Assembly (NCBI RefSeq): GCF_006539505.1
Contig: NZ_BJND01000016.1
Coordinates: 186,001 to 250,000 of the forward strand
DNA length: 64,000 bases
Source of the DNA: Streptomyces spinoverrucosus
GTDB taxonomy: Bacteria > Actinomycetota > Actinomycetes > Streptomycetales > Streptomycetaceae
Reading direction: 5' to 3'
Below the pieces are notes generated by a model, which was given only the letters and a program-made list of their open reading frames with translations, was not told where the DNA came from and made no database searches. This document shows positions 16,607 through 24,651 of this stretch, one piece after another. Position 1 is the stretch's first letter. Each line of letters begins with the position of its first letter. The translations under genes were made by a program, and so were the position numbers.

Positions 16607-16682
16607 TCCGCGGCGGGGTGCGGGGGCGGCCCACTGTGGTCACCCGCACCCCCTGACTTGGGGTAATCTTCTTCCTGCGCCC

Positions 16683-16754
16683 GGGCGATTAGCTCAGTGG
16701 GAGAGCGCTTCGTTCACACCGAAGAGGTCACTGGTTCGAACCCAGTATCGCCCA
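16683..16754 (+). tRNA. tRNA-Val (CAC), left copy
   Basis: Acceptor GGGCGAT/ATCGCCC, anticodon stem CTTCG/CGAAG with loop TTCACAC (anticodon CAC, codon GUG). 72 nt, CCA not encoded. Identical base for base to the gene at 24536-24607, and its body closely matches the Val(GAC) genes. Confidence 0.95.
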
Positions 16755-16764
16755 CCCGGAGACG

Positions 16765-16794
16765 CGGCCCACCTGCGAGACAGCAGGTGGGCCG
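16765..16794 (+). terminator. Terminator of tRNA-Val
   Basis: A perfect 12-bp stem (16765-16776 with 16783-16794), 6-base loop, followed by TTGTCGTGT; begins 10 bases after the tRNA. Confidence 0.8.
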
Positions 16795-16840
16795 TTGTCG
16801 TGTCCGCTGCCGACGAGCGCGTCGTGATGGTGGGGCGCTG

Positions 16841-16985
16841 CGCGTCATACGGGGCGGTTGTCACCGTCCGTGGTCTCGCGTCGTGCCGGGTCGAGGTGTC
16901 ACCGTCGGTGGTGCCACGTCGTACCCGGGGCACCCCTCGGTGGTCTCCGCGTCGTACGGCTCGGACGGTCACCATCGCGTCGGCC
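16841..16985 (+). repeat. Degenerate tandem repeats, about 35 bp each
   Basis: Four imperfect units begin near 16841, 16876, 16915 and 16949. They share a GCGTCGTAC-like start and a GTCACCGTCGGTGGTCTC-like end. The gap 16755-17323 otherwise contains the tRNA terminator, C-rich sequence without a convincing gene, and the promoter and operators of the sugar cassette. Confidence 0.5.
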
Positions 16986-17227
16986 GACCCCGCCCCGGCG
17001 AATCCCGGCCCCCGGGGCCCAGTGGGCCCCGGTTCCGCCCCCGCCACAACCGGCCCCCGCCCCGACGATTTTCAGCCGGACACCACCCCCGTCCGCCCCT
17101 CCGCCCCACGTCCGGCCCACCGACCACGCCCCTCCCACCTGCGGCGTCGCCGCGCCTGCCCCGACCTCCCGTCGCCGGGGCCGCCCGCATCGCCGGCCCG
17201 GCCCGCAAGAAATTCCTGTCCGAATCA

Positions 17228-17256
17228 TTGACGCACCCTCAACCCCTTCGTACCTT
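17228..17256 (+). promoter_or_regulatory. Promoter of the sugar-transport cassette
   Basis: TTGACG (17228-17233), a 17-base spacer and TACCTT (17251-17256) form a good vegetative promoter. The predicted start is near 17263, inside the operator region, leaving a leader of about 60 bases before the GTG at 17324. Confidence 0.75.
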
Positions 17257-17262
17257 GTGCCA

Positions 17263-17287
17263 GCAAGCGCTTACTTGAAACGATTCA
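17263..17287 (+). promoter_or_regulatory. Two LacI-type operators
   Basis: GCAAGCGCTTAC (17263-17274, core palindrome AAGCGCTT) and TGAAACGATTCA (17276-17287) both look like LacI/GalR-family sites and sit at the predicted transcription start, where a repressor would block initiation. No LacI-type regulator gene lies in the window. Confidence 0.65.
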
Positions 17288-17323
17288 CGAAGCGGCGACG
17301 ACGCTGCGGGGAGGGGTCCGGCT

Positions 17324-18610
17324 GTGGGAACCAACGGGAATCTTGAGAGGCGAACGATCCTGAAGGCGGCCGGGGCCTCCCTGGCCACGGTGGGCCTGGC
17401 GGCCACGACCGGATGCGGTGGTAACAGCGGCGCCGGGGACGGAACGGTGACGATCCGTTACGCGTGGTGGGGTGCGGAGGAGCGGACCAAGAGAATCAAC
17501 CAGACCATCGCGCTCTTCGAGAAGAAGTACCCGAAGATCAAGGTGGAGACGGACTTTCAGGATTACGTCGCCTTTTGGGAGAAGTTCCAGACCCAGGCAG
17601 CCGGTGGAAATCCGCCCGACGTTTTCCAGAACTCCGTCGCGTTTCTTCGGAAGTACGACAAGAGGGGCGTGCTCCTCGACCTCAAGTCACAGGTGGACGC
17701 CGGAAATCTGAGCATGGACAACTTCCGGGCCGGTGTCGAGAAGGTCGGCGAGGTGGACGGAAAGCTGCTCGGTGTTCCGGTCGGATCCAACACGATGTCA
17801 CTTGTCATTGACGAGAAGGTCTTTGAAAAGGCCGGCATCAAGGCCGAGCAGGGCTGGACCTGGGACGAGTACTTCGCCGCCTTGGAGAAGATCCGCAACA
17901 CCCAGAAGGTCGCGGGCGACACCGGCTACTTCGGGATCATGTACCTCTACGACCTCTACCTGCGGCAGAACGGCAAGGCGTTCTTCACCGAGGACGGACT
18001 CGGTTTCACCGAGGCCGATCTGACGGAGTGGTGGACGGACGGGTACAACCGCGTCAAGGCCGGGATCATCACCGACCCGAAGAAGGTCGAGCAGCTCAAG
18101 CCCAAGTCGTCGCTGGCCGCCGGTGAAGGGGCGTCCGAGTTCACCTGGGACAACTTCACCGTGCGCTACACCACCGAGGGCGACAGCACCTACGGGCTCG
18201 CGCCGATACCGACCACCGACGGCAAGCAGACCGGCCAGTACCTCTCCTCGCTGATGCTGAGCGCCTCCTCGCGGACCAAGCACCCCAAGGAGGTCGCGCA
18301 GTTCATCGACTTCATGGTGCACGACCCCGAGGTCGGCAAGATCATGGGCTACGACCGCGGCATCCTGGCCACCACCGAGCAGTTCGAGGCCTACCAGCCG
18401 ACCGACGCCCCGCAGAAGGCCATCGCCCAGTACGAGAAGGACGTCGCCGAGGCGGGTGTACTCGGGCCCATCACCCCGCACCCGTCCGGCGCCGACACCG
18501 TCGAGGCCGCCTTCCTGCGCATCGCGGGTGATGTGGGTCTGGGCAAGTCCAAGGTCTCCGACGCGGTGAAGCAGTTCTTCTCCGAGGCCGAGACCGCCCT
18601 CGCCGCCTGA
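17324..18610 (+). CDS. Sugar ABC transporter substrate-binding lipoprotein (family 1)
   Basis: Extracytoplasmic binding protein for a carbohydrate importer, 428 residues. The N-terminus carries a twin-Arg signal (RRTILKAAG) ending in a lipobox with C31 (TTGCGG), so it is probably Tat-exported and lipid-anchored. The mature part has family-1 features (RYAWWGAEERTKR, FQTQAAGGNPPDVFQ, EQGWTWDEY). The GTG start follows GGGGAGGGG. It overlaps the first permease gene at TGATG. The first half shows more A/T third positions than neighbouring genes. The linked lyase suggests a pectin-derived oligosaccharide as ligand, which is inference. Confidence 0.92.
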   Translation: MGTNGNLERRTILKAAGASLATVGLAATTGCGGNSGAGDGTVTIRYAWWGAEERTKRINQTIALFEKKYPKIKVETDFQDYVAFWEKFQTQAAGGNPPDVFQNSVAFLRKYDKRGVLLDLKSQVDAGNLSMDNFRAGVEKVGEVDGKLLGVPVGSNTMSLVIDEKVFEKAGIKAEQGWTWDEYFAALEKIRNTQKVAGDTGYFGIMYLYDLYLRQNGKAFFTEDGLGFTEADLTEWWTDGYNRVKAGIITDPKKVEQLKPKSSLAAGEGASEFTWDNFTVRYTTEGDSTYGLAPIPTTDGKQTGQYLSSLMLSASSRTKHPKEVAQFIDFMVHDPEVGKIMGYDRGILATTEQFEAYQPTDAPQKAIAQYEKDVAEAGVLGPITPHPSGADTVEAAFLRIAGDVGLGKSKVSDAVKQFFSEAETALAA

Positions 18611-19581
18611 TGGGAACCGCAGTGACGACGCTCGTCAAGGACTCCCCGCCGCAGGCACCGCAGAAGCGCCCCGCCGCTCCTGGCGACGCCAAGCGGCGGG
18701 GCCGCCGGGAGAATCTCGCCGGCTACCTCTTCATGTCCCCGTGGATCGCTGGATTTCTGCTGCTGACCGCGGGGCCGATGGTGGCCTCGCTGTATTTCGC
18801 GTTCACGGACTACAACCTCTTCACCGCGCCGAAGTGGATCGGCTTCGACAACTTCACCAAGATGTTCGAGGACCCACGCTGGCAGAAATCGGTGGAGGTG
18901 ACGGCCAAGTACGTCGTCATCGGCACGCCGCTGAAACTGCTGCTGGCGCTGGGGGTCGCCCTGCTGCTCGCGCAGAGCCGGCGCGGGCAGGGCTTCTACC
19001 GGGCCGCGTTCTACGCCCCCTCGCTGATCGGCGCGAGTGTCTCGGTCGGCTTCGTGTGGCGCGCGCTGTTCTCCGACGACGCCATCGTGGACCGTACGCA
19101 GTCGCTGTTCGGCATGGACGTGGGCGGCTGGGTCGGCAACGCGGACTGGATCCTCTACTGCCTGGTCGCGCTCACCGTCTGGCAGTTCGGCGCGCCCATG
19201 GTCATCTTCCTCGCCGGACTCAAGCAGGTGCCGCGCGAGCTCTACGAGGCCGCCGAGGTGGACGGGGCCGGACCGCTCAGGCGGTTCTGGAGCATCACGC
19301 TGCCGATGATTTCCCCGGTGCTGTTCTTCAACGTGCTGCTGGAGACCATCCACTCCTTCCAGATATTCGGCTCGGCGTACGTCGTCTCCAACACCAGCTG
19401 CGGTCCGGCGGACGCCACGCTCGTCTACACCTGTTACCTGTACCAGAAGGGCTTCAAGGAGGCCCAGATGGGCTTCGCCTCCGCGATGGCCTGGATGCTG
19501 CTGCTCGCCGTGGCCCTGGTGACGGCGGTCCTCTTCTGGTCCCAGAAGCGGTGGGTGCACTACGAGGAGGCCGCCCGATGA
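18610..19581 (+). CDS. Sugar ABC transporter permease (MalF/YesP type)
   Basis: A 323-residue inner-membrane permease with six predicted spans after a charged N-terminus of about 35 residues, and the cytoplasmic EAA loop EAAEVDGAGPLRRFWSITLP that docks the ATPase. The ATG overlaps the stop of the binding-protein gene by one base and its own stop overlaps the next gene by ATGA. No ATPase is encoded in the cassette, so a shared MsiK-type ATPase encoded elsewhere is likely, as known for Streptomyces sugar importers. Confidence 0.93.
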   Translation: MGTAVTTLVKDSPPQAPQKRPAAPGDAKRRGRRENLAGYLFMSPWIAGFLLLTAGPMVASLYFAFTDYNLFTAPKWIGFDNFTKMFEDPRWQKSVEVTAKYVVIGTPLKLLLALGVALLLAQSRRGQGFYRAAFYAPSLIGASVSVGFVWRALFSDDAIVDRTQSLFGMDVGGWVGNADWILYCLVALTVWQFGAPMVIFLAGLKQVPRELYEAAEVDGAGPLRRFWSITLPMISPVLFFNVLLETIHSFQIFGSAYVVSNTSCGPADATLVYTCYLYQKGFKEAQMGFASAMAWMLLLAVALVTAVLFWSQKRWVHYEEAAR

Positions 19582-20453
19582 GCACGACCACGCCCACGAC
19601 CCGATCCTTCTCCCTGGGCCGCAAGCGCACCGGCTCCCTCGTCTGGCACCTCAGCGCCCTGCTCGTCCTCGCGGTCGTGCTCTATCCGGTCGTCTGGGTC
19701 ATCGGCGCCTCGTTCAAGCCCAGCCGGGAGATCATCGCCAGCCTGGATCTGTTTCCGACGAGTCCCATCCTCGACAACTTCAAGGGTCTCGCCGACGGCA
19801 TCGCCGACATCTCCATCGCGACCTTCTTCCAGAACTCCCTCTTCTACGCCCTCGGGTCGGTCGCGGGCATCCTGATCTCCTGCTCGCTGACCGCGTACGC
19901 CTTCGCCCGGATCAGGTTCGCCGGGCGGAACCTGATGTTCTCCCTCATGATCGGCACCCTGCTGCTGCCGTATCACGTGCTGCTGATCCCGCAGTACGTG
20001 ATGTTCCAGAAGATGGAGCTGATCAACACCTATGTGCCGCTGCTGATCGGCAAGTTCCTCGCCACCGAGGCGTTCTTCGTCTTCCTCATGGTGCAGTTCA
20101 TGCGGAACCTGCCGAAGGAGCTGGACGAGGCCGCCCGGATCGACGGGTGCGGGCACCTGCGGATCTACTGGTCGATCGTGCTGCCGCTGTGCCGGCCCGC
20201 ACTCATCACCAGCGCCATCTTCACCTTCATCAACGCCTGGAACGACTTCATGGGCCCGCTGATCTACCTCAACGAGCCCGGCAAGTACACCGTCTCCCTC
20301 GGCATGATGATGTTCCGCGACCAGGAAGGCGTCGCCAACTACGGCGGCATGATCGCCATGTCGCTGGTCGCCCTGCTCCCCGTCCTGCTCTTCTTCCTCG
20401 CCTTCCAGCGCTATCTGATCGACGGCATGGCGACGTCGGGTCTGAAGGGTTGA
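19578..20453 (+). CDS. Sugar ABC transporter permease (MalG/YesQ type)
   Basis: A 291-residue permease with six predicted spans (first about residues 24-44) and the EAA loop EAARIDGCGHLRIYWSIVLP. It forms a heterodimer with the upstream permease. Start ATG at 19578 within the ATGA overlap; longer in-frame sequence upstream is the shadow of the first permease gene. Confidence 0.93.
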   Translation: MSTTTPTTRSFSLGRKRTGSLVWHLSALLVLAVVLYPVVWVIGASFKPSREIIASLDLFPTSPILDNFKGLADGIADISIATFFQNSLFYALGSVAGILISCSLTAYAFARIRFAGRNLMFSLMIGTLLLPYHVLLIPQYVMFQKMELINTYVPLLIGKFLATEAFFVFLMVQFMRNLPKELDEAARIDGCGHLRIYWSIVLPLCRPALITSAIFTFINAWNDFMGPLIYLNEPGKYTVSLGMMMFRDQEGVANYGGMIAMSLVALLPVLLFFLAFQRYLIDGMATSGLKG

Positions 20454-20460
20454 TGCGGCC

Positions 20461-21051
20461 ATGGCCGAAGCGCGTGTGAAGGCCCGTCGGGAGTCCGTGT
20501 TCGCCGAGCGGTTCGCCGTCTTCGCCGAGTGTCTGCTGACCGGGGTGTGGATCGCGGTCGCCTCGCTGGGCGTGGTCACCTACCCCGCCGCGTTCGCCGC
20601 GGGTGCCCGGCATCTGCGCCGACGTACGGCCCACGAGGGCGGCGGCTGGCGGGAGTTCCTCGCCGACTTCCGGGCGGCCGTGCGGCGCGGCTGGCTCGTG
20701 GGGGTCGCCGGGTGGGCTGCGGCGGTCGCGGTCTGGGTCGACGTACAGGCCGCGCGGGCCGGGATTCCCGGCGGGCCGCTCGTCGGAGCCGTCGGGCTGT
20801 GCGCGCTGTTCGGGGTCGTCGTCGCCGGGTTGCGTGCGGCGGCGACCTGGACGCCGGGGGCTTCCTGGCGTGCGCTGCTCGCCGATGCCGGGCGGCGGAC
20901 CGTCCGCGACCCCGCCGGGTCCTTCCTGCTCGTCGGTGGACTGGTGGTCGTCGCCTGCTCCGGCTGGTTCATTCCGCCGCTGGCGGTTCCCGTCCTCGGG
21001 GCCGTCGCGGCGGCCGCCGTCGCCGTGGAGGAGCGGTACCGGCATCGCTGA
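20461..21051 (+). CDS. YesL-like (DUF624) membrane protein
   Basis: A 196-residue protein with about four to five hydrophobic segments. The N-terminal VWIAVASLGVVTYPAAFAAGARHLRR resembles the DUF624/YesL signature. YesL-type genes often accompany family-1 sugar importers; in Bacillus subtilis yesL heads the rhamnogalacturonan locus. Function unproven. The gene starts 7 bases after the permease stop and clearly belongs to the operon. Confidence 0.75.
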   Translation: MAEARVKARRESVFAERFAVFAECLLTGVWIAVASLGVVTYPAAFAAGARHLRRRTAHEGGGWREFLADFRAAVRRGWLVGVAGWAAAVAVWVDVQAARAGIPGGPLVGAVGLCALFGVVVAGLRAAATWTPGASWRALLADAGRRTVRDPAGSFLLVGGLVVVACSGWFIPPLAVPVLGAVAAAAVAVEERYRHR

Positions 21052-21146
21052 CCGGCGGTGCACCAGGTCCGGCGCCCTCGGCGCCGCGGCCATCCCTGTC
21101 ATGCCCCTGACCATCCGAAATGCTTCCCGCACGGAAAGGAAAGGCC

Positions 21147-23891
21147 ATGTCCCCCATCCCCCGCAGGTCCGTCCTCAAGGCGGCCGCCGTCGCCGGAGCC
21201 GCCGCGCAGTTCAGCTGGGCGCTCGGATCGACCGCCCAGGCCGCACCGGCCGCGCCGAGAGCCGACGACCCCGTGACCCTGGACTGGCTGGAGAACGGCG
21301 GCCTCGGCGCCGCGCCCGGCTCCACCGTCGGTGTCCCCTGGCCCAAGGGCGTCCACCACGAGGACCAGACCTTCGCGCTCACGGACGCGAGCGGCACGGC
21401 CGTGCCCATGCAGTCCTGGACGCTCGCCTACTGGCCGGACGGCTCCCTCAAGTGGACCGCACACGCCGTGAGTTCCGGCGGCTCCGGCAAGCTCACCCTC
21501 ACCCCCGGCGCGGATCCCGCCGCGCCCGCCCACAAGGTCACCGTCGACAGAAGAGGCGGCACTATCGACATATCGACCGGCGTCATCACCGCGAAGATCG
21601 GCAAGTCGGGCTCCACCCTCGTCAAGTCGGTCACCCGCGGCGCCACGGAGATCGCCAAGAACGGCCGGCTCGTCCTGCTCCGCCAGCCCGAGGTCGAGGA
21701 CGACGACCAGGGCACCGTGAAGTACGAGCGCTTCGAGAGCGCCATCTCCGAGGTCGCCGTCGAACAGGACGGGCCCGTCCGCGCGGTCGTCCGCATCGAC
21801 GGCAGGCACCGCAAGGGAAACCGCAGTTGGCTGCCGTTCTCCATCCGGCTCTACTTCTACGCCGGTGCCGAATCCTTCCGCATGGTGCACACCATCACGT
21901 ACGACGGTCGGCAGGAGCCCGGCAAGGCCAGCGGCGACTTCATCCGCGGCATCGGCGTCCGCTTCTCCGTGCCGATGCGGGACGCCGCCTACGACCGCCA
22001 CATCCGCATCGGCGGCGAGGGCACCGGCCTGCTGCGTGAGGCGGTCAAGGGCATCACCGGGCTGCGCCGCGACCCGGGGGCGGCGGTGCGGACGGCCCAG
22101 TTCGAGGGCAAGAAGCTGCCGGACCCGTCGACCTGGGACCAGCGGGTCACCACCCGCCTGCAGTACATCCCCGAGTGGGGCGACTACACCCTCTCGCAGC
22201 TCTCGGCCGACGGCTTCACCGTGCGCAAGCGCACCAAGAAGGGCCACGGCTGGATCGGAGCGGGCGGCGGCCGGCGGGCCAGCGGCTTCGGATACGTCGG
22301 CGGCGCGAGCGGCGGATTCGCCTTCGGCCTGCGGGACTTCTGGGAGAAGTTCCCCGCCCAGCTCGACATCCGCGACGCCCACACCGACGAGGCCGAGGTC
22401 ACCCTCTGGCTCTGGTCGCCCGAGGCGCAGCCCATGGACCTGCGCTTCTACCACGACGGCATGGGCCAGGACACGTACCCCGAGCAGCTCGAAGGCCTCA
22501 ACATCACCTACGAGGACTACGAACCGGGCTTCGGCACCCCCTACGGCATCGCCCGCACCAGCGAACTCCTCTTCTGGGCCCACGAGTCCACGCCCGGGGC
22601 CGAGGACATGGCCCGGCAGGTCGAGGCCGTCCGCACCCCGCCGCAGCTCGCCGCCCCGCCCCGGCAGCTCATCAAGGCGGGCGTCTTCGGCAAGCTGTTC
22701 TCCGAGCCCGACCGCTCCACGCCCGCCAAGGCGAAGATCGAGGACCACCTCGACTTCCTCTTCACCTACTACAAGGACCAGGTGGAGATGCGCCGTTGGT
22801 ACGGCTTCTGGGACTACGGCGACATCATGCATTCGTACGACCCGGCCCGCCACCAGTGGTGCTACGACGTCGGCGGCTACGCCTGGGACAATTCCGAGCT
22901 TTCGCCCGACCTGTGGCTGTGGTTCGCGTACATGCGCTCGGGCCGCGCCGACATCTTCCGCTTCGCCGAGGCCATGACCCGGCACACCGGCGAGGTCGAC
23001 GTCTACCACATCGGCGAGTGGGCCGGGCTCGGTACCCGCCACGGCGTCCAGCACTACGCCGACAGCGCCAAGCAGCAGCGCATCGCCAACACCACCTACC
23101 GGCGCTACTACTACTTCCTCACCGCCGACGAACGCGTCGGCGACCTGATGCACGCCAACGTCGACTCCGACGAGACCTTCCTCGTCCTCGACCCGATCCG
23201 CAAGATCCGCACCGAGCCCTACACCCCCGACCGCAACGCCCTGTCCATCGGCTTCGGCACCGACTGGAGCGGCCTGGTCTCCGCCTGGCTCACCGAGTGG
23301 GAGCGGCGCGGACCCAAGTGGGAGAAGGCCAAGGCGCGGGTGTTGTCCACCATGGAGACCATCGCCGCCCAGCCCAACGGCTTCGTCCAGGGCAACGCGC
23401 TGTACGACCTGGATACCGGCAAGTTCGCCATCGCGGCGGAGCCCAAGGTCGGGGTGTCGCACCTGTCGGCGATGTTCGGCCTGGTCGAGCTGTGCGCCGA
23501 GCTGATCGACCAGGTGGACATGCCGAAGTTCAAGGAGGCGTGGCTCGACTACTGCCGCTACTACAACGCCAGCCGGGCCGAACAGTCCGCCCGCTACGGC
23601 ACCCACTTCGGCACCCTGCTCCTCTTCCAGGGCCACTCACGCCAGGACGCCTACGCCGCCGTACAGACCGGCGACGACACGCTGGCGGCCCGCGCGTGGC
23701 AGCAGTTCTACAGCAGCCGGGACGCCTGGGACTACAAGGAGTCCACGGACTGGTCCACGAAGAAGATCGAGGGCCCGACAGCCCTGGTCCCGGGCAGCGA
23801 GGCGGCCTGGGTTTCCACCAACGCCACAGCGCTGTACGGGCTGGCGGCGATCCAGAACCTGGCACTGGTGGGCGACAGGATGCCCTCATAG
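21147..23891 (+). CDS. Tat-exported exo-rhamnogalacturonan-lyase-like protein (PL26-like)
   Basis: A 914-residue secreted enzyme. A twin-Arg signal (PRRSVLKAAAVAGAAA, cleavage likely after AQA near residue 33) is followed by a beta-rich domain of RIFT-barrel type with GVPWPKGVHHEDQTFALTD (about 35-290). A large aromatic-rich central region (RRWYGFWDYGDIMHS, WDNSELSPDLWLWFAYMRSG, about 480-800) looks like an alpha/alpha barrel, and a C-terminal part follows. This layout fits the Penicillium exo-rhamnogalacturonan lyase family, but I assign it from memory of the pattern. The ATG follows AAAGGAAAGG. Last gene of the sugar cassette. Confidence 0.72.
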   Translation: MSPIPRRSVLKAAAVAGAAAQFSWALGSTAQAAPAAPRADDPVTLDWLENGGLGAAPGSTVGVPWPKGVHHEDQTFALTDASGTAVPMQSWTLAYWPDGSLKWTAHAVSSGGSGKLTLTPGADPAAPAHKVTVDRRGGTIDISTGVITAKIGKSGSTLVKSVTRGATEIAKNGRLVLLRQPEVEDDDQGTVKYERFESAISEVAVEQDGPVRAVVRIDGRHRKGNRSWLPFSIRLYFYAGAESFRMVHTITYDGRQEPGKASGDFIRGIGVRFSVPMRDAAYDRHIRIGGEGTGLLREAVKGITGLRRDPGAAVRTAQFEGKKLPDPSTWDQRVTTRLQYIPEWGDYTLSQLSADGFTVRKRTKKGHGWIGAGGGRRASGFGYVGGASGGFAFGLRDFWEKFPAQLDIRDAHTDEAEVTLWLWSPEAQPMDLRFYHDGMGQDTYPEQLEGLNITYEDYEPGFGTPYGIARTSELLFWAHESTPGAEDMARQVEAVRTPPQLAAPPRQLIKAGVFGKLFSEPDRSTPAKAKIEDHLDFLFTYYKDQVEMRRWYGFWDYGDIMHSYDPARHQWCYDVGGYAWDNSELSPDLWLWFAYMRSGRADIFRFAEAMTRHTGEVDVYHIGEWAGLGTRHGVQHYADSAKQQRIANTTYRRYYYFLTADERVGDLMHANVDSDETFLVLDPIRKIRTEPYTPDRNALSIGFGTDWSGLVSAWLTEWERRGPKWEKAKARVLSTMETIAAQPNGFVQGNALYDLDTGKFAIAAEPKVGVSHLSAMFGLVELCAELIDQVDMPKFKEAWLDYCRYYNASRAEQSARYGTHFGTLLLFQGHSRQDAYAAVQTGDDTLAARAWQQFYSSRDAWDYKESTDWSTKKIEGPTALVPGSEAAWVSTNATALYGLAAIQNLALVGDRMPS

Positions 23892-24037
23892 GCAAGTGCG
23901 GGAAGAGCGCCGCCGCACGGGCGGCGGCGCTCGTTCAGGAGTGTGGTCCAGGTCACGTCGTACGCCATGAGTACGCGTACTCAGAACGTACTCAGACACG
24001 GCATACGGGAAGGTCCCCGTACGGGCAGACTCCGCCC

Positions 24038-24496
24038 ATGGACTGGACCCACTACCGCTTCCGCAGCTTGTGGCCCCTGCCCGCCCCGCCCGCCACCGTG
24101 TACGGCGTGCTGGAGCGGCCCGAGGAGTATCCGCGCTGGTGGCGGCAGGTGCGCGAGGTCGAGCGCAGGGGCGACGGCACGGGTCTGATCCGGATCCGGT
24201 CGCTCCTGCCGTACGACATGACCTTCACCGCGCGCGAGGTGCGCCGGGATCCAGGGGCCGGGGTGCTGGAGATCGCGATGTCCGGGGACATCGAGGGCTG
24301 GGCGCGCTGGACGGTCGCGCCGGTCGGGGCCGGGTGCCTGGCCCGCTACGACCAGGTGGTCGACGTGAACAAGCCGCTGCTGCGGCGGTTCGCCGTGCCG
24401 GGACGGCCCGTCTTCCGGGCCAACCACTGGTTGATGATGCGAGCCGGACGGCGTGGCCTGCTCGCGTACCTGGACGGCCGTCCTCAAGCGGTTTGA
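24038..24496 (+). CDS. SRPBCC (START-like) family protein
   Basis: A 152-residue protein with the helix-grip pattern of polyketide cyclase/START-like proteins: LPAPPATVYGVLERPEEYPRWW at the N-terminus, a central beta sheet (YDMTFTAREV, GWARWTVAPV) and a long C-terminal helix (FRANHWLMMRAGRRGLLAYL). It should bind a hydrophobic ligand; whether it has catalytic activity is unknown. The longer frame upstream is a shadow of the lyase gene. No strong ribosome site; its stop codon overlaps the promoter of the next tRNA. Confidence 0.82.
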   Translation: MDWTHYRFRSLWPLPAPPATVYGVLERPEEYPRWWRQVREVERRGDGTGLIRIRSLLPYDMTFTAREVRRDPGAGVLEIAMSGDIEGWARWTVAPVGAGCLARYDQVVDVNKPLLRRFAVPGRPVFRANHWLMMRAGRRGLLAYLDGRPQAV

Positions 24497-24522
24497 AGGA
24501 AACGCCGGGGCACCTGTATTGT
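24493..24522 (+). promoter_or_regulatory. Promoter of the right tRNA-Val(CAC)
   Basis: TTGAAG (24493-24498), an 18-base spacer and TATTGT (24517-24522). The predicted start is about 7 bases before the tRNA. Confidence 0.6.
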
Positions 24523-24535
24523 TCAGTGCGTTCCC

Positions 24536-24607
24536 GGGCGATTAGCTCAGTGGGAGAGCGCTTCGTTCACACCGAAGAGGTCACTGGTTCGAACCCAGTA
24601 TCGCCCA
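24536..24607 (+). tRNA. tRNA-Val (CAC), right copy
   Basis: Identical to 16683-16754; anticodon loop TTCACAC. With flanking bases the identity is about 77 bp and then stops abruptly on both sides. CCA is not encoded. Confidence 0.95.
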
Positions 24608-24612
24608 CCGGG

Positions 24613-24644
24613 AAGAGCCGGTCCGCCGCAGCGGACCGGCTCTT
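24613..24644. terminator. Terminator of tRNA-Val and of the convergent exonuclease
   Basis: A perfect 14-bp stem (24613-24626 with 24631-24644), 4-base loop, immediately after the tRNA and 8 bases from the exonuclease stop. Confidence 0.8.
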
Positions 24645-24651
24645 TGCATGT

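Noticed and set aside
16841..16985. Repeat cluster considered as CRISPR
   Set aside because: Units are degenerate and contiguous without unique spacers, and there are no cas genes.
16800..17231. Open frame of 143 codons in the gap before the sugar operon
   Set aside because: Pro/Arg/Ser-rich composition from C-rich sequence, several overlapping frames of equal length, no ribosome site, and it runs into the promoter.
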